From: Actinobacteria bacterium ATB1 | GTDB taxonomy: Bacteria > Actinomycetota > Acidimicrobiia > UBA2766 | Assembly: GCA_021404985.1 (NCBI GenBank) | Contig: QWHP01000074.1 | Location: 1 to 9,794 of the forward strand | Length of the DNA: 9,794 bases | Reading direction: 5' to 3' | Shown here: piece by piece, positions 1-7,593 of the stretch | Layout: every line of letters starts with the position of its first letter | Position numbering within the stretch: position 1 is the first letter of the stretch | Made by a program: the position numbers and the translations under genes | Notes under the pieces: model-generated | Told to the model about the DNA's origin: nothing | The model's input: the letters and a program-made list of their open reading frames with translations, nothing else | Databases searched by the model: none

Positions 1-180
1 TTGATCTCCAAGGGTCACCCTCTGGGCGCCACGGGCGCGGCCGGGGTCTTCGAGATTGCAACCCAACTCCGCGGCGAGGCCGGGGACCGTCAGATCGACG
101 GAGCCAGGGTCGGCCTCGCCCACGTCATCGGGCTCGGCTCCGCGTGCTGCATCCACATACTCGAGAAGCGCGCCGGCTAG
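1..180 (+). CDS. Thiolase family protein, C-terminal fragment (5' end outside window)
   Basis: The first 60 codons, in frame 1 and ending with TAG at 178-180, encode the C-terminus of a thiolase-fold enzyme. The visible signature is KGHPLGATGAAG at residues 4-15 of the fragment. Its histidine corresponds to the active-site His of thiolases. The last part, GLAHVIGLGSACCIHILEK, matches the final strand of the fold. Classical degradative and biosynthetic thiolases carry a second catalytic Cys here in a C-x-G-x-G context. This protein has HVIGLG instead, as in SCP2/lipid-transfer-type thiolase-like proteins. It may therefore act on acyl-CoA side chains such as sterol or branched lipids, or be a thiolase-like lyase, rather than a standard acetyl-CoA acetyltransferase. 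The TTG at position 1 is inside the conserved domain and is not a start. The convergent ETF gene ends 19 bp downstream, which fits an acyl-CoA oxidation context. Family is confident; substrate is unknown. Confidence 0.88.
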   Translation: MISKGHPLGATGAAGVFEIATQLRGEAGDRQIDGARVGLAHVIGLGSACCIHILEKRAG

Positions 181-199
181 CGACAGGATCCGGACACTC

Positions 200-2080
200 T
201 CATGTGCCGGTAACTGCGACCTCGCGACGCACTCTGGTGAGTTCAGCCTCGAGGAGCGGGAAGAAGTCGTGCCAATCGGCTACGACACCGAGATCGGCAT
301 GTTCGGAGACGGGAGCATCGGGGTCTGCGTTCACGGCCACGACGAAGTCCGCCGCCCGCCATCCGCACGCGTGGTTGAACTTCCCCGACGCCCCGACGGA
401 CACAAAGAGCCGTGGAGCCACCGAGCGACCCGTTATCCCGATCTGACGGCTCCGGGGCATCCAGCCGTTGTCCGTGACCTTGCGCGTCGCTGCGAGCTCG
501 GCGTCGAGCAGTCCCCGCAGCGGTTCGAGCAACCCGTACTCGGAGGGGCCGACCCCGGTCCCGACTCCTATCACGACGGGCGCGGTCGCGAGGATCTCGG
601 GATCGTCCTCGATGGTCTCCTCCAGTACGGTCACACGGCCCGACGCGACGACATCCACGGCGTCCGCCACGACTGCCGGTTCGAGGAGTGACGCCTCGAC
701 GGCCAGGACGCCGGGGCGCACTGTCACCATCTGCACGTCGGACGACGACACGACGGCAGCGACGAGCCGCCCCCCGAAGGCAGGCTTCCAGGCGACGAGA
801 CGATCGTCGTCCACGTCGAGCTCGACCGCATCCCCAGTGAGACCCAGCCCGAGACGTGCTGCGATCTGGGAGGCAACCGCTCGCCCTCTGGCGGTGCTCG
901 GCAGCAGGATTGCCCACGGACGGGCGCCGTCCACGAGTGGGACGATGACGTCCACGTAGTCGTGGTCCGAAACCGCAGCCGTCCCCCGGACGAGACGGAC
1001 CTCCCCGACCCCCGAGGGCAGGAGGTCGGGCACGGATCCGAGCCCGACCACACGGGCGCTCCCCCCCACCTGCCCTGCGAGGCGGATGGACTCCTGTGCC
1101 AGCTCCTGCGACTCTCGCGTGCTCGCGCCCTCGACGATCGCCCACACCTCCCTGCCCGAGGTCACGCCCGAGAGCCCGTCGCTTTCCCGCGCCACCACCG
1201 ACGAGTCGCCGGCTGCCTCGAGGGCGTGCACGAACCCCGATTCCCGGGGTGTGCCGAGCACCCCGCGTTCCTCCAACAGGGAGACGATGTGGCGTGCCTG
1301 TGACCCGAGGTCCCCCCTCAGGACTTCTCCCTGCCGGTCGACTTCGACGACGCGTGTCCGTCCGACGCTCGTGGGCGAGGCGGACTCACCCCACGGGCCG
1401 CCCCCCAGGTCGTCGGCGTTCGCAAACGAGACCAGCCCGGCGTCGACCTCGACCCTTGCCACTGGGTCGGCCTTGGCGGGGGCGCAGAGGCGCTCCGCAC
1501 ACGAGAGAACCGCAGGGAGCTCGCCGCGGACCCGACGATGTCCCGAGTCGGTCTCGCACAGGGCCTCGAAGCTGCCCGCCACGAAGTCGACATCGAGCTC
1601 GCGGACCGGCCCAGCGAAGGACCAGCCGAGGATCTCGGCGACCTCGGGACCGACCTGGCCTGTGTCCGCGTCGACCGAGTTCTTCCCGACGAGAACGAGT
1701 GGGAACGGGCCCTCCCTTTCGACGAGAGCGGCAAGAGCGCGGGCCGTGGCGAGTGTGTCCGAGCCCGCAAATGCCCGGTCCGAAAGGAGCACCCCCCGAT
1801 CCGTCCCGCACGCGATCGCTTCGCGCAGGCAGTCCTCCGCGGAAGGCGGGCCCATCGTCATCACGACTGCTTCCCCGTCCGGCACGGCATGGGCGAGCTC
1901 CACAGCCTTCGCGACGGCTCGCCTGCAGTACGGGTTCATCTCGAGTTCGATGCCCTCACGCTGCAGCCGGCCGTCCGCGCCGAGCTCCATGCGCTCGAAC
2001 TTGGGTACCTGCTTCACGAGGGCGGCAATACGTCTCGGCCCTGGCACTATCCCCCCGGATCCGCTCGACGAGTCTGACAC
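200..2080 (-). CDS. Fused electron transfer flavoprotein, beta-alpha (EtfB-EtfA) single polypeptide
   Basis: A 626-residue protein joins both ETF subunits, which normally carry electrons from acyl-CoA dehydrogenases to the quinone pool through bound FAD. Residues about 17-275 are the beta subunit: LVKQVP at 21-26, MNPY at 48-51, TMGPPSAED at 75-83, FAGSDTLATA at 104-113 and the nucleotide-binding segment VDADTGQVGPE at 136-146, with an SPT motif near 235. Residues about 276-307 form a linker. Residues about 308-620 are the alpha subunit, with the FAD domain at about 500-600. In that domain TR at 532-533, T550, S566 and H570 match FAD-contacting positions of known ETFs. However, the usual GQTGK reads GITGR and the usual ISGAIQH reads ASGKFNH. 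The GTG start at 2080 lacks a clear ribosome site. An in-frame GTG at 2047, just after a run of six G, is an alternative that would still keep the whole domain. The gene is 41 bp downstream of the regulator and convergent with the thiolase. Fusion and family are clear; the electron partners are not. Confidence 0.92.
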   Translation of the reverse strand: MSDSSSGSGGIVPGPRRIAALVKQVPKFERMELGADGRLQREGIELEMNPYCRRAVAKAVELAHAVPDGEAVVMTMGPPSAEDCLREAIACGTDRGVLLSDRAFAGSDTLATARALAALVEREGPFPLVLVGKNSVDADTGQVGPEVAEILGWSFAGPVRELDVDFVAGSFEALCETDSGHRRVRGELPAVLSCAERLCAPAKADPVARVEVDAGLVSFANADDLGGGPWGESASPTSVGRTRVVEVDRQGEVLRGDLGSQARHIVSLLEERGVLGTPRESGFVHALEAAGDSSVVARESDGLSGVTSGREVWAIVEGASTRESQELAQESIRLAGQVGGSARVVGLGSVPDLLPSGVGEVRLVRGTAAVSDHDYVDVIVPLVDGARPWAILLPSTARGRAVASQIAARLGLGLTGDAVELDVDDDRLVAWKPAFGGRLVAAVVSSSDVQMVTVRPGVLAVEASLLEPAVVADAVDVVASGRVTVLEETIEDDPEILATAPVVIGVGTGVGPSEYGLLEPLRGLLDAELAATRKVTDNGWMPRSRQIGITGRSVAPRLFVSVGASGKFNHACGWRAADFVVAVNADPDAPVSEHADLGVVADWHDFFPLLEAELTRVRREVAVTGT

Positions 2081-2095
2081 GAACGTCAGGGTCGA

Positions 2096-2127
2096 ATTCT
2101 AAGCGCGGGCCGGGAAGAGTTTCACGG
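2096..2127 (-). promoter_or_regulatory. Possible sigma-70-like promoter for the fused ETF gene
   Basis: On the minus strand a TAGAAT hexamer (2101-2096) matches the -10 consensus at five of six positions. It lies 15 nt before the GTG start, which would give a very short or nearly leaderless transcript and would fit the missing ribosome-binding site. Upstream, GTGAAA (2127-2122) lies 20 nt before the -10 in register, and TGAAAC gives 17-nt spacing, but both are poor -35 matches. The site overlaps the end of the response regulator gene. It is a weak pattern match only; read-through from the regulator is equally possible. Confidence 0.25.
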
Positions 2128-2799
2128 GAGGGCGTCGAGGAGCCCGAGCTCGACCGCCTTCGTCACTGCTGCCTGGCGGTTCCCCACCTCGAGCTTGTCG
2201 TAGATGTTGTCCGCGTGGCTCTTCACCGTCTCGCGGCTCACCTTGAGCTCGGCCGCGATCTCGGCGTTGGTCATCCCCACCCGGATCAGCTCGAGAACTT
2301 CCTTCTCCCGGGGAGTGAGGCGCGAGGCGTCAGGGGGGGACGACGGCGAGGCGAAGTCGAGGAGCACCCTGGTGGATCCCTCGTCGAACACGGCCTCGGT
2401 GCTCATGACCTGCCTGATCTTGTCGGCGAGGTTTCGCGAAGTGGCATGCTCCTTCAGCAGGTATCCGCTCGCCCCGGCGCGCAGCGCCTGGTGCACGCGA
2501 AAGCGCTCGGCGTACTCCGTCAGGAACACGATCTTGATCTCGGGATGGTGCTCGAGGATGCGCTCGCATGCCTCGGGACCCGAGACCCGGTTCATGCGGT
2601 AGTCCATGAGGACGACGTCGATCCCGGTTCCCGACTCGACGAGATCGTCGCAGAGGGTTATCGCGTCGTCGCCGTCCTCGGCCGACCCGACGAGATCGAT
2701 GTCGGGTTCCCTCCCCAGGCAGCGCCAGAGCGACTCGCGCATCAGCTCGTGGTTCTCGACGATGGCGACTCGAATCTGATCGCTGGTTACCGTGTTCAT
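2122..2799 (-). CDS. NarL/LuxR-family response regulator
   Basis: A 225-residue two-domain transcription regulator. Residues 9-130 form a receiver domain with phospho-acceptor D66 (in VVLMDYRM), switch threonine T94 (in VFLTEY) and lysine K116 (in GYLLKE). The acidic pocket that is usually two Asp or Glu residues reads E15-N16, so one acidic residue is replaced by Asn. Residues 161-221 form a LuxR-type helix-turn-helix (LTPREKEVLEL, then TNAEIAAELKVSRETVKSH, then a KLxVxxRxxAV motif). The start is the ATG at 2799, preceded 12 nt away by GGAGG (2816-2812). Upstream in-frame codons lie inside the sensor gene and lack domain homology. Only 7 bp separate it from the sensor's stop, so the two are almost certainly one transcript. 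No histidine kinase is in the window, so its phosphodonor is unknown. It should bind DNA as a dimer when phosphorylated; candidate targets are the ETF gene and the divergent operon, which is inference. Confidence 0.93.
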   Translation of the reverse strand: MNTVTSDQIRVAIVENHELMRESLWRCLGREPDIDLVGSAEDGDDAITLCDDLVESGTGIDVVLMDYRMNRVSGPEACERILEHHPEIKIVFLTEYAERFRVHQALRAGASGYLLKEHATSRNLADKIRQVMSTEAVFDEGSTRVLLDFASPSSPPDASRLTPREKEVLELIRVGMTNAEIAAELKVSRETVKSHADNIYDKLEVGNRQAAVTKAVELGLLDALP

Positions 2800-2806
2800 A
2801 CTCGTG

Positions 2807-5800
2807 TCATTCCTCCTTCGGCGTCCCCGTGCGCGACCTCGTGCGAAAACGTCGTCCACCGGTGGCACCACCGGCAGCTCGCAGCTTCCCGACGAGCTCA
2901 GTGAACTCGTCTCCCGGTGCGGGACGGCCGAAGAGCCAACCCTGCCCCTGCAGATAGGTCGCGCCTGCAAGATCCGCGAGCTCCATGAGGCGGAGCCACT
3001 GACGGTCCGTCTCGACCCCCTCCGCCGTGACCACCAGGCCGAACGCCGCGGCGAGCCCGACGGCGGAACGCACGATCGCGACGTCGTGCGCGACCGGCGG
3101 ATCGGCGTCGAGGCCGGCAACGAAGGAGCGGTCGATCTTCACCTCGTCCACCGGGAGATCCTTGAGGTGCCGGAGCGAGCTGTAGCCCACCCCGAAATCG
3201 TCGAGGGCGATCCGGAACCCGACCTGGTAGAGCTCGTCGAGGACACGGCGGCGGGAGTCGAGCTCGGCGAGAACTGCGGTCTCCGTCACCTCGAGAGTGA
3301 TGTCTCCGGGCTTGATCCCATGACGCTGGAGGAGGGAGGCGAAGCGGTTCACCATCTCGGGCTCCGAGAGTTGGATCGCAGAGAGGTTGACATGCAGGCC
3401 GAGATCGGTGCCTGCGGCACACCACATCGCGTACTCCGCACAGGCGGCGTCGAGAACCTGCTCGCCCAGCCGGCTGATCATGTTGTAGGCCTCCGCCAAG
3501 GGAAGGAACTCGGCGGGCGAGAGCCGGCCCCGCGTCGGGTGCTGCCAACGGGCGAGGGCCTCCGCCGCGACCGGCTCGAGGGTCGAGCGTGTCAACAGGC
3601 CCTCCGACCCCGCCCTGACGCACACGATCGGCTGGAACACAGGGCGGAACTCCCCCTGGTCGAGCCCGCGCCGGAGGTCCATCTCGGTCGAGATGCGCGA
3701 GGCGACGCTGTGGTCCCTGCTCGCGTCGTAGACGCAGAGCCCACCGCCGGATTGCTTCGCCCGGAAGAGGGCGACCTGGCTCCGCCGCAGGAGCATCGCG
3801 GCGTCGATCGCCCGGGAAGACCGTGGGCCGGCAAAGGCAGCACCGATCGAAACCCCCACCCTGATCTCACGGCCATGACCCTTGGGCACGAACGGCGCGG
3901 AGAGCTCCCGTGAGAGACGCTCGAGCTTCTCCCGCAGTTCCTCCCCGTTGGCAGCCTCGAGCAAGACGGCAAAGCGGTCTGCGGACTCTCGCCCGACCCC
4001 ATCCACCCCGGCCAGTCGACCGCAGACCTCCGTGACCCGCCGCAGGACTGAGTCCCCGACTTCGAACCCGAAGGCGGAGTTGACGGCGGTCATCCGGTCG
4101 ACGTCCACGACAGCGACACCTGCTCCTCGCCCACTCGCCCGTGCAGCCACGAGAACGTCCTCTGCACGCGACAGCCAGAACGTCCGGTTGAGGGTGCCGG
4201 TCAGGGGATCGCGGAGCTGGCGCCGGATGAGCTCCTCTTCCACACGCGTCGTGCGCGTCACGTCACGGCAGATGCCCTCCCATGCGACCAGGCGGCCCTG
4301 GCCTGCCCCGGGTCCGCCGGGTTCACGCACGTCCACGGACCTGTGCTCGAGCCACACCTCGGACCCGTCCGACGTGATCCAGCGCATCGTGATCGGACGG
4401 TCGGCTCCCTTCTGAAAGAACAGGTCCCCGTCTTCGCGGTCGTCCGGGTGGAGGAGCCGCATGTGGATCTCACTGTCGGCGTAGAAGTCCTGGGGCTCGT
4501 ACCCGAGCAGGCTGCGTACCGCGCCGTTCACGTATTCGAAGCCACGTTCCTCCTCGGGCCACACGCGATACCTGTAGATCAGATCAGGTGCGTGCTCGAC
4601 CAGACGCCGGTAGCGCGCCTCGGAAGCGCGCATCGCCTCCTCGGCTTCCACGATGGCCGACTCGTCGTGCAACTGCAGGTAGAGAAGGGGACGGGTGAGC
4701 TGCTCGCCCGGGTCCGCCTCGCCGTCCGTTCCCGCAGCCGTACGCGCCGAGACGAGCGCCCCGGCAAGAGAGGCCCGCCTGGCCCTGCCGTCAGGTCCGA
4801 TCAGCTCGGCGCGCATCTCGAAGCGGGGTCGATCCTGGCTCGCCTCGCCACCGACGTCCGGACCCAGGCCATCGGCGTCCGCGTCGTCGTACAACTGGCG
4901 CAACCGCTGCTGCAGGGACCTCGTGTCCTCGGACCCCATGAAGTCCCACATCTGCCTCCCGACGATTTCATCGGGGGAGTCGAGGCCCATCAGAGCAGCC
5001 AGAGACGTGTTCGCACGCCTGACGACCCCGTCCTGGGATATGAGGCACATCCCTGCCGGCGAATGCTCGAACCCCGACTTGAAGAGCTCGTTCGTGAGCC
5101 TCCAGCGGTCCTGGGCCTCCTTGAACTCTGTGAGGTCGACGATCGTCGTCTGGAGGACCCGAGCCCCGTCCCACGTCGTGCTCACACTCTTGACGCGAGT
5201 CGGGATCTCGCGCCCCGAACGCGAGCGCAGACGGAGCTCGACATGTTGCGAGCCCGGATTGTCGCACGTCAGGTGCTCGGCCGCGGCGCTGTCCGCCCCA
5301 CCGGCCACGTAGTCGAGCACGCGATCGCCGACACCCGCTTCTTCCCCGCCCGTACCGTCGGGATCGTCGCCGTCGATCAACATGCGTCGCGCCGCGGGGT
5401 TCAGGTAGCGAACGTACGCATCGTGGATGATGACACCGACATCGAGGGCGTCGAGGATCCCACGGGAGCGCCGTTCGGCCTCGCGCAGCTCTGTCGACGC
5501 GTCGACCCGCCTCCAGGCCGCGCCGACGAGCTCGACGACGCTGCGCAGGTAGAGGTCGAATCCGCCGGGCCAGCCGTCCTCGTGGGAACCGCCGGTGGCG
5601 TCTCGTCGCCACTTCCTACGGGTCTCGTCGTCCTGCTCCGAGTAGACGTGGAGCCAGCCGCGGGATTCGCTCCAGCTCGCGCCAACGGGGAAGATGGCGA
5701 CCGAACGCATGCCTGCCGATCGCAACGCGGTCCTGAGCGGGCAGGGCGCGGTGTCCATGGCGCCATCAGGAGCGTCCACGTCGACACGCCACACCTGGTT

Positions 5801-7306
5801 TTCGGGATCGATCTCGCCGTATCGGGCCGCCGGGAGCCCGGACGCTATCCCCGCCGTCGCGGGCCCTTGAACCAGTGCGCGGGTTCCCGCCGGCCGGCGC
5901 CAGGTGCGGATCACGGCGACGTTCGCACCGCTTCGCTCGCAGAGCTCGCATGCGGTCGCACCTGTGAAGGCCCCCACGAAGCCCAGAACCGTGTCGAGCG
6001 CGACCTCGAAATCCTCCAAGGTGCTCACGCCGGCAAGAGCTGCGGCAACCTGCTTGTGGAGCTGTTCGCCGCCGAGTCTGTCCCGAAGCGCGATCTCCGC
6101 ACGCTTGCGATCTGTCACGTCCCTGGCGTTGAGCACGTAACCACGGATGTCCGTGTCCTCGAGGTGGTTGGCGAGAGTCCCCTCCATCCATCGCCAATTG
6201 TCGCCGTCCACTACCCGGAACTCCGTGAACGTGACCTTCTGTCCGCCTCGCCCTCCGTAACCTCCCGACGTCACGGCCGCGAAGGCCGCTTCGAGGCCGA
6301 ACAGGTCGTCTTCGTGGATTCCAATCCCCTCGGGCCACTGAGTCCCCATATGCACCCTCAGGCCCTCTCGGGCCGCGTCGCTGCACCAGACGATCTTGCG
6401 ATCGCGCCCCAGAAGAAACGTCATGTCGGTCGAGTACTGGACGATCCCGCGGAATCGACGCTCGCGTGAGACGATCGTCTCGTTCACGTCCGGCTCGGAG
6501 TCGGACGTGTCAATCAGGTCCGTGACGTCCAAGAGGGTCACGAGCAGGGCGGGCTTGCCCTCCCACTCCGTCAGCATGCTCCCTGTCCGGGCGAGGATCA
6601 TGCGGCCGTCCCTGGCCACGATCGCCTGGAAGACCGCCTCAGGCCCGAGGTCCCCGTCCTGGACGGCTGCGCGCAGCCGCTCGACCGCCGGGGCGATGTC
6701 GGTCAGCACGACGTAGTCGAGGATGTTCCGGCCGATGAGGTCCCCGGGCTCGTCCTCGCCCATGATCCGCAGCGCCGCCGGATTGGCCCAAACGATCTCA
6801 CCGGCTCCGTCGACAACACCCATTCCGATGTCGCCGGCCTCGACGAGCTCTCGGTACAGGCAGGCGACGCGATCGTCCCCTTCGACCAGCGGCGTGAGTA
6901 CGGCCAGCCTCTCCGGATGCGCCGCCGGTGAAGGCAGGCCGAACAGGCCCCCCGAGAACGTCCGCCACCGACCAGTGCTCGAGAGGATGCGCACAGCCGG
7001 AAGAGGGATGGGATCCCCTCCGTTCATGCCTGGGGATCCGGCCTCGCGCCAGGCGCGGAGCACCCACTTGCGATCACCCGGATGGATGGAGGAGAGAATC
7101 CGTTTCGGTGTCCACCCCGCGGGAGGGCCGAGGATCTGTGCAACTCCGGCGGAAAGCTTGACGGAACCGTCGGGGCCCCAGTGGGCGAGCAAGACGTCCG
7201 AGGCCCTTCCGGCGCCTACCTCCGATGCGAGACCCACCGAACCTCCGGACACCGGGGATGCGGCAGCCCGCCCTGCCACCGCGTCCCTTTCACTTGATGG
7301 GTCCAC
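2807..7306 (-). CDS. Multi-PAS/GAF sensor with degenerate GGDEF and intact EAL domain (predicted c-di-GMP phosphodiesterase)
   Basis: A 1499-residue protein with no membrane segment or signal peptide, so cytoplasmic. In order: a divergent PAS (about 38-125), PAS (150-265), PAS (281-402), a GAF-like domain (about 413-600), PAS (608-730), PAS (735-882), a PAS_3-like domain with HPDDR (890-1018), GGDEF (about 1030-1195) and EAL (about 1207-1468). The GGDEF domain keeps DPLTGTLNR and DVDR, but its signature reads SADRF at 1108-1112, so cyclase activity is probably lost. The upstream RxxD inhibitory site is also absent (AGVD). The EAL domain keeps all expected catalytic and metal residues: E1249 (EAL), N1307, E1339 and E1342 (LEVTET), D1369-D1370 (DDFGVGYSS), K1390, E1429 and the QG motif near 1455. 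The likely activity is hydrolysis of c-di-GMP to pGpG, controlled by several small-molecule, redox or light inputs; no ligand can be named. The GTG start has an AGGGGAGG site 5 nt upstream. It is the first gene of an operon with the response regulator and is divergent from a matrix-like operon. Confidence 0.95.
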   Translation of the reverse strand: MDPSSERDAVAGRAAASPVSGGSVGLASEVGAGRASDVLLAHWGPDGSVKLSAGVAQILGPPAGWTPKRILSSIHPGDRKWVLRAWREAGSPGMNGGDPIPLPAVRILSSTGRWRTFSGGLFGLPSPAAHPERLAVLTPLVEGDDRVACLYRELVEAGDIGMGVVDGAGEIVWANPAALRIMGEDEPGDLIGRNILDYVVLTDIAPAVERLRAAVQDGDLGPEAVFQAIVARDGRMILARTGSMLTEWEGKPALLVTLLDVTDLIDTSDSEPDVNETIVSRERRFRGIVQYSTDMTFLLGRDRKIVWCSDAAREGLRVHMGTQWPEGIGIHEDDLFGLEAAFAAVTSGGYGGRGGQKVTFTEFRVVDGDNWRWMEGTLANHLEDTDIRGYVLNARDVTDRKRAEIALRDRLGGEQLHKQVAAALAGVSTLEDFEVALDTVLGFVGAFTGATACELCERSGANVAVIRTWRRPAGTRALVQGPATAGIASGLPAARYGEIDPENQVWRVDVDAPDGAMDTAPCPLRTALRSAGMRSVAIFPVGASWSESRGWLHVYSEQDDETRRKWRRDATGGSHEDGWPGGFDLYLRSVVELVGAAWRRVDASTELREAERRSRGILDALDVGVIIHDAYVRYLNPAARRMLIDGDDPDGTGGEEAGVGDRVLDYVAGGADSAAAEHLTCDNPGSQHVELRLRSRSGREIPTRVKSVSTTWDGARVLQTTIVDLTEFKEAQDRWRLTNELFKSGFEHSPAGMCLISQDGVVRRANTSLAALMGLDSPDEIVGRQMWDFMGSEDTRSLQQRLRQLYDDADADGLGPDVGGEASQDRPRFEMRAELIGPDGRARRASLAGALVSARTAAGTDGEADPGEQLTRPLLYLQLHDESAIVEAEEAMRASEARYRRLVEHAPDLIYRYRVWPEEERGFEYVNGAVRSLLGYEPQDFYADSEIHMRLLHPDDREDGDLFFQKGADRPITMRWITSDGSEVWLEHRSVDVREPGGPGAGQGRLVAWEGICRDVTRTTRVEEELIRRQLRDPLTGTLNRTFWLSRAEDVLVAARASGRGAGVAVVDVDRMTAVNSAFGFEVGDSVLRRVTEVCGRLAGVDGVGRESADRFAVLLEAANGEELREKLERLSRELSAPFVPKGHGREIRVGVSIGAAFAGPRSSRAIDAAMLLRRSQVALFRAKQSGGGLCVYDASRDHSVASRISTEMDLRRGLDQGEFRPVFQPIVCVRAGSEGLLTRSTLEPVAAEALARWQHPTRGRLSPAEFLPLAEAYNMISRLGEQVLDAACAEYAMWCAAGTDLGLHVNLSAIQLSEPEMVNRFASLLQRHGIKPGDITLEVTETAVLAELDSRRRVLDELYQVGFRIALDDFGVGYSSLRHLKDLPVDEVKIDRSFVAGLDADPPVAHDVAIVRSAVGLAAAFGLVVTAEGVETDRQWLRLMELADLAGATYLQGQGWLFGRPAPGDEFTELVGKLRAAGGATGGRRFRTRSRTGTPKEE
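2811..2816 (-). promoter_or_regulatory. Ribosome-binding site deciding the regulator start
   Basis: Minus-strand GGAGG, at 2816-2812, lies within the last codons of the sensor gene and 12 nt before the ATG at 2799. The spacing is slightly long. It still makes this ATG the best start, because the in-frame codons upstream (R-N-D-T-S) offer no other initiation codon close by and the receiver domain begins within ten residues. Confidence 0.6.
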
Positions 7307-7311
7307 AACGG

Positions 7312-7319
7312 CCTCCCCT
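7312..7319 (-). promoter_or_regulatory. Ribosome-binding site supporting the GTG start of the sensor gene
   Basis: The minus strand reads a strong GGGGAGG-type Shine-Dalgarno ending 5 nt before the GTG at 7306. It supports this non-ATG start over internal codons. Confidence 0.75.
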
Positions 7320-7345
7320 CCGGCGGGGCCTCATGCAGCGGTGTC

Positions 7346-7373
7346 CTTCCGGCTCCGGACCGGGGGGACTTTA
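7346..7373 (-). promoter_or_regulatory. Possible sigma-28-like promoter upstream of the sensor gene
   Basis: On the minus strand TAAAGTCC (7373-7366) resembles the flagellar sigma -35 element TAAAGTTT at six of eight positions. GCCGGAAG (7353-7346) resembles the -10 element GCCGATAA at five of eight. The gap is 12 nt where the consensus is 11. It would start transcription roughly 35 nt before the GTG codon. The match is imperfect and I place little weight on it; a housekeeping promoter elsewhere in the region cannot be excluded. Confidence 0.2.
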
Positions 7374-7459
7374 CCACCTGTGTCCGGGTGCAAATACCAA
7401 ACCGCGGATCGGTCGAGTCCGGGCGGATTTCGGCGAGAGAGCGGGTTTGGTGAAGGGAT

Positions 7460-7486
7460 TTGACTTGCCTCGGTTCCAGTTAGTTG
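7460..7486 (+). promoter_or_regulatory. Weak candidate promoter for the tasA-like operon
   Basis: TTGACT (7460-7465) matches the -35 consensus at five of six positions. TAGTTG (7481-7486) is a poor -10 at 15-nt spacing. If used, it would produce a leader of about 200 nt containing the hairpins downstream. Spacing and -10 quality are both weak, so this is a pointer rather than a call. Confidence 0.2.
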
Positions 7487-7574
7487 GACCGGACGCAACT
7501 GGCCCTCTGAGTCCATTCGAGCCGCGGGCCAGGTGGTGGCGCGTCTTAACCGCCAAGGCGTGGACGCCAGGTTG

Positions 7575-7589
7575 CCCCCCGTTCGGGGG
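7575..7589 (+). repeat. GC-rich hairpin in the leader of the tasA-like operon
   Basis: Six C (7575-7580) are followed by GTTC and five G (7585-7589), giving a very stable short stem-loop about 107 nt before the ATG. No T-run follows, so it is not a typical terminator by sequence. It could be part of a leader structure or attenuator. Confidence 0.45.
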
Positions 7590-7593
7590 AGGG

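Noticed and set aside
1..180. TTG at position 1 as the start of a small gene
   Set aside because: It falls within the conserved thiolase C-terminal motif, so the frame continues to the left of the window.
1086..2904. Long open frames on the plus strand opposite the ETF and regulator genes
   Set aside because: They lack recognisable domains and are rich in Arg, Pro and Ser, as expected for frames antisense to high-GC genes. The minus-strand genes have clear family motifs throughout.
2122..3120. A longer response regulator starting inside the sensor gene
   Set aside because: The extra 107 residues are low-complexity Arg/Ser-rich shadow sequence. The receiver domain begins right after the ATG at 2799, which has an upstream GGAGG.
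5733..5951. Possible metal or redox site in the GAF-like domain (C453, C456 and C522)
   Set aside because: One CxxC plus a distant Cys is too little to call an iron-sulfur or zinc site, and no family precedent is evident from the sequence.
4343..6469. 708-codon plus-strand open frame opposite the sensor gene
   Set aside because: It shows no domain and is the antisense of a well-supported PAS/GGDEF/EAL coding sequence. High GC suppresses stop codons in this frame.
7491..7576. Annotating a c-di-GMP-I (GEMM) riboswitch on the basis of GGACGCAAC and GCCAGGTTGCC
   Set aside because: The conserved AGGGCAAACC strand and the GAAA tetraloop are absent. A 7-8 base match is expected by chance about once in this much sequence on two strands. 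It is kept only as a lead for a covariance search.
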